The notes under the pieces are model-generated. The model was not told where the DNA came from, ran no database searches, and worked only from the letters and a program-made list of their open reading frames with translations. From the IMG/VR virus record IMGVR_UViG_3300025617_000810, positions 1 through 50,166 of that record: 50,166 bases of DNA; one strand, given 5' to 3'. A program made the position numbers and the translations under genes. Source of the stretch: a virus. Positions 18,193 through 27,034 of the stretch are shown piece after piece (within the stretch, counting starts at the first letter, position 1; every line of letters starts with the position of its first letter).

Positions 18193-19260
18193 ATGATAAA
18201 CATAATTGACGTACACAAAATCGAACTGGAAATTACAAGTGATTGTAATGCCGCATGTCCAGGTTGTGCAAGAACACTTAACCGAGACATCTTAGAAGTA
18301 ACAAGTTTTTCACTTGATGACTTAAAAAGAATATTACCAGATGAAGCACATCTTAAAAATAAAGATATTAGACTGTGCGGAGTATTAGGTGATCCTGCAA
18401 TTCATCCACAGTTTGTTGAAATAGTGGAATACTTATTAGAAGGTGGTGCTTATGTTACTATTAGTACTAATGGCGGTGTTGCACCTAGATCGAGTTGGTA
18501 CAGATTAGGTGAATTAAGTAAGGAGTACGGAAGAGACTTGATCATGATGTTCTGTATTGACGGACATAGAGAAACTAACCACATTTATCGTGTAAACACA
18601 AAGTTTGATGTAGTACAGCGCAACATTGAAGCGTTTGCAGAAAATTCTTATAAAGGTGAGGACACAAGATCTAAATGGGTGTTTATTGTATTTGATCATA
18701 ACGAACACGAAATTGAAGTAGCTAAGGCTCATGCTAAAAAGTTAGGATTGAAATTTGTAATTAGAACAGGAATGCGTAATAGTTTAAATGAGTGGACAGC
18801 TCAAATTGCAAAAAAAGAAGGTCGAGGCAAAGTTACTAAAGAAGTAAAAACTATTACTACTACTGGTAGCAAAGAACATGCACGCAAAGACGAAGTATTA
18901 GAGTTGATGAATAAAATTCAAACTAATCAAGTAGATGAAGAAGTTGTAAAATCTATTGTTTGTAAGTATGTTCATGAAGGCGAAATTTTTATTAATGCAA
19001 AACAAGAGATGTGGCCTTGTTGTTTTTTGTGGGACAGTGCGTTTAAGAACAAAGAAAACTTTTTAGAAAAATTATCTGAATACCCTACAGAATGGAATAG
19101 TTTAAAAACACACAGTATTGAGGAAGTTATGAAACATCCTTGGTATACTAAGGTTTTAGAAGAAAGCTGGAATCCGTCACATAATAAACACATGAAACGA
19201 TGTGTTGCTAGTTGCGGTTTTAATAAAGCCTATCAAAATGTTATGGTGGAGCAAGAATGA
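18193..19260 (+). CDS. Radical SAM/SPASM-like protein, class A (array gene 2)
   Basis: This 355-aa protein has C18-x3-C22-x2-C25 (CNAACPGC), the class A replacement motif CGVLGDP, then CIDGHRETNHIYRV and FIVFDHNEHEIEVA. The C-terminal region has a SPASM-like set (IVCKYVHEGE, WPCCFLWD, RCVASC). A lysine-rich insert near residue 205-235 separates core and C-terminal parts. It starts 11 bases after array gene 1 and its stop overlaps the next start as ATGA. Closest relatives in the window are array genes 1, 3, 6 and 9. Confidence 0.83.
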   Translation: MINIIDVHKIELEITSDCNAACPGCARTLNRDILEVTSFSLDDLKRILPDEAHLKNKDIRLCGVLGDPAIHPQFVEIVEYLLEGGAYVTISTNGGVAPRSSWYRLGELSKEYGRDLIMMFCIDGHRETNHIYRVNTKFDVVQRNIEAFAENSYKGEDTRSKWVFIVFDHNEHEIEVAKAHAKKLGLKFVIRTGMRNSLNEWTAQIAKKEGRGKVTKEVKTITTTGSKEHARKDEVLELMNKIQTNQVDEEVVKSIVCKYVHEGEIFINAKQEMWPCCFLWDSAFKNKENFLEKLSEYPTEWNSLKTHSIEEVMKHPWYTKVLEESWNPSHNKHMKRCVASCGFNKAYQNVMVEQE

Positions 19261-20258
19261 GTTGGCAAGTACCAGTAGAACGACAAACTAAACTGCAAAT
19301 TGAAATGTCAAATTATTGCAACGCAGCCTGCCCTGCATGTGCTCGTGCATTTATTAATGATAAACTTATTGATATGGATTACCACTTTGATGTGAATAGT
19401 ATGTATGTAAGTTTAGAACAATTTAAAAGTTGGGTATCTAAAGATAAGTGGACTGATCTGCGCCTAATTCATATGTGTGGTAACTATGACGAAGCAACTA
19501 CTAATCCTGATTTAATTGAAATTGTTAAATGGATTTTATCTAATGATGAATTGTTTACTAGCAAACCTAAGATTTCTATTGCTACTAACGGCGGAACACG
19601 TAATGATGAGTTCTGGACAACATTAGGAGAAATTTCAAAAGAATCAAATGGCCGTGTTAGAGTAAATTGGGGATTAGATGGATTAGAAGATACTAATCAC
19701 ATTTATAGAGTAAATGTTGATTGGCAGAAAGTACAAAGAAATTTTAGAAATTATATTGCCGCAGGCGGAGATGCTGTATGGCAATTTATATATTTTTCTC
19801 ATAACGAACATCAGGCACATCTTATAGAAGATATTGCTGCCAAAGAAGGATTTAGCAGAGTAAAGTTTATTGGAAGTCCGCGAGCAGACCTAGGTAAAAA
19901 TTCTCAACACAAGAGCGATCCCAAAGTCGAGAAAAAGCAAGAAGTTCCTACAGTTATTCCAAGATGTATTAGTTCTAAAATAGAAGATCAAGGACTTTAT
20001 GTTACACATCATGGATATGTTGTTCCGTGTTGTTGGTGGGGAACTAAAAGTGGATTTAGAGGTTTATGGCAACATTATAGTAAAGATCACGGAACAGAAC
20101 ATCATAGACTTAATGGACAAAATAGTATACAGGATATTTTCGACAGTGAATGGTATACTAATTTATATACAGGAATTAAAGACGGTATTTTTCCTAAGTG
20201 TATAGAAAACTGTAAAGAAAACAAAGTTGCAACACAACGATTTGAGGCATTAAAATGA
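19257..20258 (+). CDS. Radical SAM/SPASM-like protein, class A (array gene 3)
   Basis: This 333-aa protein has C21-x3-C25-x2-C28 (CNAACPAC). The class A motif is more divergent here: CGNYDEATTNP instead of CGxxGDP. WGLDGLEDTNHIYRV and FIYFSHNEHQ follow. SPASM-like cysteines are at VIPRCISS, VPCCWWG and KCIENC. ATGA overlaps tie it to both neighbours, so the array is translated as a coupled set. The altered SAM-binding segment may reflect a different position of SAM or of the substrate; that is inference. Confidence 0.82.
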   Translation: MSWQVPVERQTKLQIEMSNYCNAACPACARAFINDKLIDMDYHFDVNSMYVSLEQFKSWVSKDKWTDLRLIHMCGNYDEATTNPDLIEIVKWILSNDELFTSKPKISIATNGGTRNDEFWTTLGEISKESNGRVRVNWGLDGLEDTNHIYRVNVDWQKVQRNFRNYIAAGGDAVWQFIYFSHNEHQAHLIEDIAAKEGFSRVKFIGSPRADLGKNSQHKSDPKVEKKQEVPTVIPRCISSKIEDQGLYVTHHGYVVPCCWWGTKSGFRGLWQHYSKDHGTEHHRLNGQNSIQDIFDSEWYTNLYTGIKDGIFPKCIENCKENKVATQRFEALK

Positions 20259-21667
20259 CAGAAAAAACTAAGTACCCATCAGAAACATTTTGTTTATTAC
20301 CATGGGTGCATCTAAGCACAAGACCTGACGGAAGTATGCGTGTATGTTGTACAGCAAATGCAAGTAGTGTTGGCCCAACAAATGATAAAGAATATGGTGG
20401 ACAAGTAGGTATACTTAAAGATGAAGAAGGTCGTCCTAATAATTTAAATGTTACTGACCTTAATACAGCATGGAATAGTACGTATATGAAGAATGTACGT
20501 AAACAAATGCTTGCAGGCGAAAAGCCTCCTAGCTGTATGAAATGTTTCCGCGAAGAAGAAAATGGACATAGAAGTAAACGTCAATGGGAAACAGCATATT
20601 GGAGTCAGCGTGTTGACCTAGATCAAATTTTACAAGAAACACAACCGGATGGTAGTGTTCCTCCGCAATTGGCATACATTGATTTGCGCTTTGGAACCAA
20701 GTGTCAGTTAGCATGTGTTATGTGTAGTCCGCATGATAGTTCGGGTTGGATCAAAGATTACAAAGCAATTTTTCCAGAAGTCAAAAATGAATCACTTAAA
20801 GAGATTATGCAATGGGATAACAAAGGTAGTACCAACGGTAGTAGTTATAACTGGCATAAACAAAATCCTGTATTTTGGGAACAGTTCTATGAACAGATGA
20901 AACACATGAAGCAAATTTATTTTGCTGGCGGCGAAAGTCTTATTATCGAAGAACACTACGAAATACTTGAGGAAGCAATACGACAAGGACTTGCACCAGA
21001 ATTAGAACTACGTTATAATTCAAATGGTGTTGAATGGCGTGACGATTTATTTGAATTATGGAGTCATTTTAAACTTGTTAGATTCCATTACAGCGTAGAC
21101 AGCATTGAGCAAATGAATGAATACATTCGTTATCCTAGTAAATGGGATAGAACAAAAGAAGTATTTCATATTTTAGATAAAGAAACTACAGATAATGTTG
21201 AAGTTACAATTGCTTGTGCAGTACAAGCATTAAACATTTATTATCTTCCTGATTTTATCAAATGGAAATTACAAGAAGGATTTAAAAAGATTAATATGTA
21301 TCCATTTGGTGCGGGCACAGTAAACTTTCATTTTGTATATTGGCCGGCACATCTTAATGTTAGATCTTTGCCTAAATGGTTTAAAGAACAATGCCGTAAA
21401 AAATACGAAGAATTTTATCCGTGGTTAGAAGAAAATTGGGAATTGTGTATTCCTAGTTGGCATAAGGGTAAAGTTACATATGAGCAGTGGCGAGAAGCAG
21501 AATACGGTATTAAGCGTCTTGACGGTATGTTACAGTTTATGGAAAGTGAAGATTGGAGTCAACGGTTACCTGAAATGAAAGAATTTTTAGGATTGTGCGA
21601 TAAACAGCGCAGAATTTCATTCGATGAAACTTTTCCAGAAATGAAGGATATTTTTAATGAGTTTTGA
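20255..21667 (+). CDS. Twitch-domain radical SAM protein (array gene 4)
   Basis: This 470-aa protein has the twitch-first layout. The N-terminal FCLLPWVHL with C13, then MRVCC (C31, C32), and later SCMKC (C94, C97), form the auxiliary cluster region. The rSAM core follows with C150-x3-C154-x2-C157 (CQLACVMC) and AGGES in place of GGEP. It continues with RYNSNGVEW and RFHYSVDS. N-terminal CxxPW and CxxCFREEE motifs are hallmarks of the twitch domain-containing rSAM family. It is related to the proteins at 14064 and 27024 but lies inside the array, overlapping array gene 3 by four bases and gene 5 by eleven. Confidence 0.86.
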   Translation: MTEKTKYPSETFCLLPWVHLSTRPDGSMRVCCTANASSVGPTNDKEYGGQVGILKDEEGRPNNLNVTDLNTAWNSTYMKNVRKQMLAGEKPPSCMKCFREEENGHRSKRQWETAYWSQRVDLDQILQETQPDGSVPPQLAYIDLRFGTKCQLACVMCSPHDSSGWIKDYKAIFPEVKNESLKEIMQWDNKGSTNGSSYNWHKQNPVFWEQFYEQMKHMKQIYFAGGESLIIEEHYEILEEAIRQGLAPELELRYNSNGVEWRDDLFELWSHFKLVRFHYSVDSIEQMNEYIRYPSKWDRTKEVFHILDKETTDNVEVTIACAVQALNIYYLPDFIKWKLQEGFKKINMYPFGAGTVNFHFVYWPAHLNVRSLPKWFKEQCRKKYEEFYPWLEENWELCIPSWHKGKVTYEQWREAEYGIKRLDGMLQFMESEDWSQRLPEMKEFLGLCDKQRRISFDETFPEMKDIFNEF

Positions 21668-22835
21668 CACTATAGATTTATTATCAGGAAATATTTTCCA
21701 AATTACTTGGGATTTAGGTCGTCGTTGCAATTATGATTGTAGTTATTGCCCTGCTCATAGGCATGACAATTTTAGTCCTCATGCATCATTAGATGATCTT
21801 AAATCTAATACTGATTTTTTGTTTGAATATATTGATACTTATATGCAGTATAGAAATAATAAATTAGCAAGTATTAGCTTTACAGGTGGCGAGCCTACAG
21901 TAAATCCTAATTTTATTCCTTTTGTAAAATATTTAAATGATGAATATTATAAAAAGTATTCTCATAAATGGGATGCTAATATAGGGTTAACTACTAACGG
22001 AGCTATGAGTGAAAAAATGGCTGAGGCAGTTATCGATAATATACAACATGTAACAGTTAGCTATCATACTGAATCAGATGATAAATTACGACAGCAAGTT
22101 AAAGATAGAATTAAACAATTTCGTGATGCAGAAATAAAATATCCTAAAGACTTTCGAATGAATGTTAATGTTATGTTTCATGCTCAACAGTTCGACGAAT
22201 GTAAAGATTTGTGCAAGTGGTTAGATACACTTGGCTGTAAATATGTTCCGAGAGTCATTGGAGAAGAACCTGACAGTAAAGCAACTTTTGCTCATGAGTA
22301 CACACCAGATCAATTAGATTACATTAAAAATTATTGGAAATATAAAAATGCTAAACTAAATGATGAAGAAGAAGTATCAAAGGTACTAAGTGCCGCAGGC
22401 GAAAAGAAAAATGAAGCAACAAAAGTTTTAGGAAGTAGTATCGGAAGACCTTGTTGTGGTATGCGAGAGATGTGTCTAAGTAGTGCAGGCGGCGAAAGTC
22501 GCAAGAGTACCTTTGTTAACATGCGAGAGTTTAAAGGTTGGCATTGTAGTGTAAATTGGTTTTTCCTACATTTAGAACAACAAACAGATCAGGTATTCCA
22601 TCATCAAACATGTCAAGCACGATTTGATGGTACAAGAGGTCCAATAGGTAAAATAAGTGAAGGTAAAAAGATTATTGCAGATCTTAAAGAAAAGTTATCA
22701 ATGAATAAAATGCCAACAATTGTTTGTCCTAAACAAACATGTAGTTGTGGATTATGTGCGCCTAAAAGTAAATTTAAAGACAGTTATGTAGACACACTAA
22801 AGAATCATTTTAATGTGGAAATTTTAGATGTCTGA
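21657..22835 (+). CDS. Radical SAM protein, class B (array gene 5)
   Basis: This 392-aa protein has C24-x3-C28-x2-C31 (CNYDCSYC) and a standard FTGGEPTVNP motif. LTTNGAMSE and VTVSYHTESD follow, as in canonical rSAM barrels. The C-terminal third is rich in cysteine (RPCCGMREMC, WHCSVNW, TCQARF, PKQTCSCGLC), more than one auxiliary cluster would need. It is paralogous to array genes 7 and 8. It starts within the end of array gene 4 and is followed by a short gap before array gene 6. Substrate unknown. Confidence 0.83.
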   Translation: MSFDTIDLLSGNIFQITWDLGRRCNYDCSYCPAHRHDNFSPHASLDDLKSNTDFLFEYIDTYMQYRNNKLASISFTGGEPTVNPNFIPFVKYLNDEYYKKYSHKWDANIGLTTNGAMSEKMAEAVIDNIQHVTVSYHTESDDKLRQQVKDRIKQFRDAEIKYPKDFRMNVNVMFHAQQFDECKDLCKWLDTLGCKYVPRVIGEEPDSKATFAHEYTPDQLDYIKNYWKYKNAKLNDEEEVSKVLSAAGEKKNEATKVLGSSIGRPCCGMREMCLSSAGGESRKSTFVNMREFKGWHCSVNWFFLHLEQQTDQVFHHQTCQARFDGTRGPIGKISEGKKIIADLKEKLSMNKMPTIVCPKQTCSCGLCAPKSKFKDSYVDTLKNHFNVEILDV

Positions 22836-22853
22836 ACCGTGGTGCTTTGAATA

Positions 22854-23795
22854 ATGTGGACAACTGATACACTAGAATGGATTGATATTGAACTTACTAG
22901 CTTTTGTAATATTAAGTGCAAAGGTTGTTTTAGAGTGATATCTAAACATGCAGATCAAATTTTAAATAAAACTTATTTAGATCTTGAAGTTATTAAGCAA
23001 AGATTTCAAAAGGAAATGTTTCCTAATATTAAGATTATTAATTTTTGTGGCAGTGTAGATGAACCTTGCAGTCATCCTCAATTTCATGAAATAGTAGAAC
23101 ACTTTGCAGAATGGGGATGTCATATTAATGTTGCAACTAACGGCAGTTTGCGTACTACACAATGGTGGGAAAAACTAGCAAAGATTATGCCGCCGAGCCA
23201 TAAGGTAACATGGGGCATTGATGGTAGCGACGAACTAAGTGAAGTTTATAGAGAAGGCTCTAATTTTAAAAAAGTACAGCAAAATTATAGAGCATTTATT
23301 GGAGCAGGCGGCAAAGCCAATTGGCAGTTTATTGTATTCGAACACAATGAACACCAACTAGAAGTTGCAAAACAAATGGCAACAGATGAAGGCTTTAAAG
23401 AATTTAAAACGATCATTAGTCATAGAAAAGATACTGGTGGAGTAAAACATAAAAAAGTTGAAGTAGAAGAGTCTAATTGTATCAGTTGCAAGTACGGTAA
23501 TCAAAAACGTATTTTTGTAAATCATATGGGAAATGTAATTCCATGCTGTCATTTAAATGCAAAGATGTTAGAATATTCTGTATCTTCTATTCCAAAGGAT
23601 AGATTTGAAGACATACTAGAACAACAAGACTATCTAACAGATATTAACTTAAAAAATGTTAGCTTAGAACAGGCAATTAACGGAAAAGTTTGGACTGATA
23701 TTAAAAATAGTTGGACATCAGACAATAAAATTCCAAGATGCGAACAAGTATGTAAAGAAAACAAAAGAGATAAGTTTATAAAGGATAAACTATAA
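22854..23795 (+). CDS. Radical SAM/SPASM-like protein, class A (array gene 6)
   Basis: This 313-aa protein has C18-x3-C22-x2-C25 (CNIKCKGC) and CGSVDEPCSHP as the class A motif. WGIDGSDELSEVYRE replaces the DTNHIYR pattern of its relatives, and FIVFEHNEHQLEVA is conserved. SPASM-like cysteines are ESNCISCKYG, IPCCHLN and RCEQVC. It starts 18 bases after array gene 5; the short gap shows no promoter. Its stop overlaps the next start by one base (TAATG). Confidence 0.82.
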   Translation: MWTTDTLEWIDIELTSFCNIKCKGCFRVISKHADQILNKTYLDLEVIKQRFQKEMFPNIKIINFCGSVDEPCSHPQFHEIVEHFAEWGCHINVATNGSLRTTQWWEKLAKIMPPSHKVTWGIDGSDELSEVYREGSNFKKVQQNYRAFIGAGGKANWQFIVFEHNEHQLEVAKQMATDEGFKEFKTIISHRKDTGGVKHKKVEVEESNCISCKYGNQKRIFVNHMGNVIPCCHLNAKMLEYSVSSIPKDRFEDILEQQDYLTDINLKNVSLEQAINGKVWTDIKNSWTSDNKIPRCEQVCKENKRDKFIKDKL

Positions 23796-24979
23796 TGGAA
23801 CCAGTAGCAAGTTATTTTAAGTTTAATCCAACTGGCGCATTTAGTGTTGATTGGTATATTGGAAAAAGATGTAATTATGATTGCAGTTATTGTGTAGATT
23901 ATTTGCACGACAATCATAGTCCACACGTTCCGTTAGAAAACATGAAGCGTCTTGTTGATGTAGTTTATGAAGAACATGGCACTAATGTATTTTGGAGTTT
24001 GACAGGTGGCGAGCCTACTGTGAATCCAAAGTTTATGGATTTGTGTAAGTATATTAAAGAAGAAAAAGGTGCAAGATTCATTAGTATTACTACTAATGGA
24101 AGTAGGACTGCAAACTATTTAAAAGAGCTATTCCAGTATCTGGACAGTATTACAGTTAGTTTTCATTTTGAACACATGGCAGATAAGGTTGATGAATTTA
24201 TTGAAAAGTTTATTGAACTAGATGATTGGCGTGTGGCATGGAATAAAGAACAAGAAGAAAAAGGACTTGATCATAAAGACTTTAAAAACGGTTATACTCG
24301 AAAAAATTTAATATTAAGATTTATGGTTTATCCTGAGCAGTTTAATAATATTGAAAAAATGGAAACTGCATTTAGGAATCATGGTATTACTAATATTGAA
24401 CATAGATATATACGTCCACCAGGCGGCAATAGTAATGAACTATTACCTAGAACAAAACTAGACTTTGAAAAAAATAATGATACAATGGAACCTAAAATAC
24501 TATTGTCTACAGATGACGAAGTAGAAATTAAGGTAATTGAAACTAGAGAAAAGAAATTTTATAAAGAAGGCGAAGAAGATAAAATTAAGAGAATTTACGA
24601 AAGCACTGTTACTCCAGATAAACGTAAATTAAAGTTTTGGTTCCAGGATGAAGAAAAGCAATACAAAGATATTGATTTTCATTACAACGAACTTAATTTT
24701 GACAAGAAAAATAATTATGAAGGCTGGCTATGTTGGGCAGGTGTAAAACATTTAAAAGTAACTCCTCCGGGAGACATTTATATTGGCAGTTGTCACGTTG
24801 GAGGGAAGAGAGGAAACATTTATGATAAAGACTCAATTGATCTTCCATTGGAACCTATTAGATGCCCTAAGTGGAGATGCACAGATAATTTAGATTTAAA
24901 AGTTCCTAAGATTAAAGATTGGGAACATTACCATTTAATTAAAGATATGATTGAATGGAAGGTTGACAAAGATCAATAA
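23795..24979 (+). CDS. Radical SAM protein, class B (array gene 7)
   Basis: This 394-aa protein has C26-x3-C30-x2-C33 (CNYDCSYC) and LTGGEPTVNP. ITTNGSRT and ITVSFHFEHM follow. A charged insert of about 80 residues (KIKVIETREKK region) precedes a C-terminal cysteine-containing part (GWLCWAG, GSCHVGG, RCPKWRC) that may bind one auxiliary cluster. Closest in the window to array genes 5 and 8. Coupled to array gene 6 by TAATG; an 18-base gap with promoter-like sequence separates it from gene 8. Confidence 0.82.
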   Translation: MEPVASYFKFNPTGAFSVDWYIGKRCNYDCSYCVDYLHDNHSPHVPLENMKRLVDVVYEEHGTNVFWSLTGGEPTVNPKFMDLCKYIKEEKGARFISITTNGSRTANYLKELFQYLDSITVSFHFEHMADKVDEFIEKFIELDDWRVAWNKEQEEKGLDHKDFKNGYTRKNLILRFMVYPEQFNNIEKMETAFRNHGITNIEHRYIRPPGGNSNELLPRTKLDFEKNNDTMEPKILLSTDDEVEIKVIETREKKFYKEGEEDKIKRIYESTVTPDKRKLKFWFQDEEKQYKDIDFHYNELNFDKKNNYEGWLCWAGVKHLKVTPPGDIYIGSCHVGGKRGNIYDKDSIDLPLEPIRCPKWRCTDNLDLKVPKIKDWEHYHLIKDMIEWKVDKDQ

Positions 24980-24991
24980 GTGTGTTAGTAT
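24963..24991 (+). promoter_or_regulatory. Possible sigma70-type promoter before array gene 8
   Basis: TTGACA, exactly 17 bases, then TAGTAT, overlapping the end of array gene 7. The expected transcription start would be at or very near the ATG at 24998, and no ribosome binding site is visible there. The -35 is perfect, the -10 only 4 of 6. Confidence 0.35.
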
Positions 24992-24997
24992 AGTATT

Positions 24998-26119
24998 ATG
25001 ACTGAAGATTTAAAATGGAGCAATTATGATTTTACTAAAATCCCCTTTGAGGATATTGTCTCTGTGGGGCAAAGAACTCTACTCTACAGGGATCTTTTTA
25101 CTGTTAGTTGGTTGCTCGGTCGTTTTTGTAATTATAAATGCTCTTACTGCTGGCCGTACGCTCGCAGTGACAGAAAAGATCATAGACCAACTGTACTATG
25201 TCTACGAACAATTGACGAGATAAAGCGACAGGCTCGTGATAACGGTTTTAATAGCTTTCATTTTAGTTTATCTGGTGGTGAGCCTACTTTTCACCCTGGC
25301 TATTTGGACATTCTCAAACATCTTGCCGATGATGTTGATAATACTAATTATACTAGCGTTCACATGACATCAAACTGTAGCCGCAACATGAAGTGGTTTG
25401 AACAGTATGTAGAAGCAGTTAAGCCATTTCATAGAGCAAGCATTACAGCAAGTTTACACACAGAGCATCTTAATACACGAGAAAAGATGCAAGATTTCGC
25501 TAACAAACTGATCTTGTGTCAAGAACACGATGTACAAGTTACAATCAATATGGTTATGGTTCCGGACTGGTTCGAAAGAGATTGGGAAAATGCATTGTTC
25601 TTCCACGAACAAGGAATCAATGTTACTCTTAAGCCGCAATCAGATCCAACTGCCTCGAGAGTGGTTGATGGTTATAAACCGGAAGATCTAAAACGTTTGC
25701 ACAACGGAATGCCGCAACGTGCATACACAGAAAGTAAACGTAAATGGGCTGAACGTCCTAAAGCAAAGTTTGAAGTACCTGCAGGAATGAGCAAGCCAGA
25801 TGCTAGTGTACCTTGGCATATGCAAGTAGAATTTGAGGATAAAGATGGCAAAAAATGGTATATGGATCAAGCTGAGCGTTTTAACGCTTTTAATTTTAAT
25901 AAGTTTAAAGGTTGGAATTGCAATGCCGGATACCAAGGAATCATTATTAGAGAGCCCGACGGTTCCGTTAAGCGATCCTATTCCTGTCACGATGTGCCGC
26001 TTGGAAACATCGAAACAGGATTTAAACTCTTTGATACCCCTATGCCCTGCATTACAAACTCCTGTGTCTCAAGTGCAGATTCAAAAATACCAAAAAGGAA
26101 AGTAGTGTGCCAGGAATAA
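24998..26119 (+). CDS. Radical SAM protein, class B (array gene 8)
   Basis: This 373-aa protein has C44-x3-C48-x2-C51 (CNYKCSYC), LSGGEPTFHP, MTSNCSRN and ITASLHTEHL. The C-terminal part has GWNCNAGYQG, SYSCHDVPLG and PCITNSCVSS, matching array gene 7 in order and spacing. No Shine-Dalgarno is visible before the ATG, unlike most neighbours. By eye its first 150 and last 200 bases look richer in G and C than the flanking genes, which may hint at separate acquisition. It overlaps array gene 9 by 13 bases. Confidence 0.82.
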   Translation: MTEDLKWSNYDFTKIPFEDIVSVGQRTLLYRDLFTVSWLLGRFCNYKCSYCWPYARSDRKDHRPTVLCLRTIDEIKRQARDNGFNSFHFSLSGGEPTFHPGYLDILKHLADDVDNTNYTSVHMTSNCSRNMKWFEQYVEAVKPFHRASITASLHTEHLNTREKMQDFANKLILCQEHDVQVTINMVMVPDWFERDWENALFFHEQGINVTLKPQSDPTASRVVDGYKPEDLKRLHNGMPQRAYTESKRKWAERPKAKFEVPAGMSKPDASVPWHMQVEFEDKDGKKWYMDQAERFNAFNFNKFKGWNCNAGYQGIIIREPDGSVKRSYSCHDVPLGNIETGFKLFDTPMPCITNSCVSSADSKIPKRKVVCQE

Positions 26120-26730
26120 TTCATATCGAGCCAACTTCGAGATGTCCACTACAATGTCCTTTGTGTCCAAGAACAATATATTCAGATAAAATACAAAATA
26201 TAGATTGTGACATTGAACACTATAGTAATTTGACATCTACATTTGACGAAATTATTATCTGCGGAAATCATGGTGATCCAATATATCATAAAGATTTTAT
26301 TGGATTAATACGTAAGATTAAAGAAAAGAACAATACTGCTAAATTAATTTTACACACTAATGGAAGTTATAGAACTTCAGATTGGTGGAGCAGACTAGCA
26401 AAAGTGTTTGATGCTAACGACGAAATTAATTTTAGTATTGATGGCATTGAAAGTAATAATCATATGTACCGAGTAAATTCTAAATGGGATTTAATTGTAA
26501 AAGGTATAGAAGCATTTAGAACAAATAATAGTTCAACTAAGTTGATATGGAAACATATACTTTTTAAATATAATCAGGACACTATTACACAAGCACTAGC
26601 AATAGCTAAACAACTAAAATTTGATCAGTTTATGATAGTGCAAAGCAATCGCAACAGTGATAAATTTAATCCTACAATAACGATTAATCAACTTGAAGAA
26701 AATATAAAAAATGATCTATCCACGCTGTAA
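26107..26730 (+). CDS. Radical SAM core, class A, separated from its C-terminal domain (array gene 9, first part)
   Basis: This 207-aa protein starts with GTG behind a GGAAAG stretch. It has C13-x3-C17-x2-C20 (CPLQCPLC), CGNHGDP, FSIDGIESNNHMYRV and HILFKYNQD, so it is a class A core. It stops just where its relatives enter the SPASM-like domain. The missing part is encoded in the next reading frame from 26711. Across an A6 run at 26706-26711, one base fewer would join both ORFs into a class A protein of the usual length (about 308 residues). This may be a real split, a programmed frameshift, a broken gene or an assembly error. Confidence 0.72.
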   Translation: MPGIIHIEPTSRCPLQCPLCPRTIYSDKIQNIDCDIEHYSNLTSTFDEIIICGNHGDPIYHKDFIGLIRKIKEKNNTAKLILHTNGSYRTSDWWSRLAKVFDANDEINFSIDGIESNNHMYRVNSKWDLIVKGIEAFRTNNSSTKLIWKHILFKYNQDTITQALAIAKQLKFDQFMIVQSNRNSDKFNPTITINQLEENIKNDLSTL

Positions 26731-27034
26731 AATTAATAAAGCCGCAGAATATATCGATAGCGACGGTTATTATTATCCTTGTTGTTGGATAGCTAATCAA
26801 CCTTATGTTGATGATCTAAAAGAATTTCTTGGAGAAGATTTAGAAGAATTGCATACACAAAATAAATCTATACAGGATCTAAGAAAAAGTAAAGCATTGA
26901 TTAAACTAGAAAATAGTTGGGATAAATCAGATTGCTTTTATGCTTGTAAGAAGTTTTGTAGTAAAAATCCTGCTGACATAAAAAATGAAGGCGGCGCTCA
27001 TACAATCAACGAACATATTATTTTTAATCTTTAA
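26711..27034 (+). CDS. SPASM-like C-terminal domain ORF (array gene 9, second part)
   Basis: This 107-aa ORF opens with MIYPRCKINKAAEY and continues with YYPCCWIANQ and DCFYACKKFCSKN. These align with the SPASM-like region of the class A proteins (VIPRC..., VPCCWW, KCIENC in array gene 3). Its ATG lies at the end of the A6 run, 20 bases inside the preceding ORF, so it could be translated by frameshifting or by re-initiation; no clear ribosome binding site is present. It ends inside the convergent twitch rSAM gene (11-base overlap). Confidence 0.65.
   Translation: MIYPRCKINKAAEYIDSDGYYYPCCWIANQPYVDDLKEFLGEDLEELHTQNKSIQDLRKSKALIKLENSWDKSDCFYACKKFCSKNPADIKNEGGAHTINEHIIFNL

Noticed and set aside
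26236-26258. TTGACA-17-TATTAT inside array gene 9
   Set aside because: Lies deep in coding sequence of an AT-rich gene; a chance match is likely, and no gene starts soon after.
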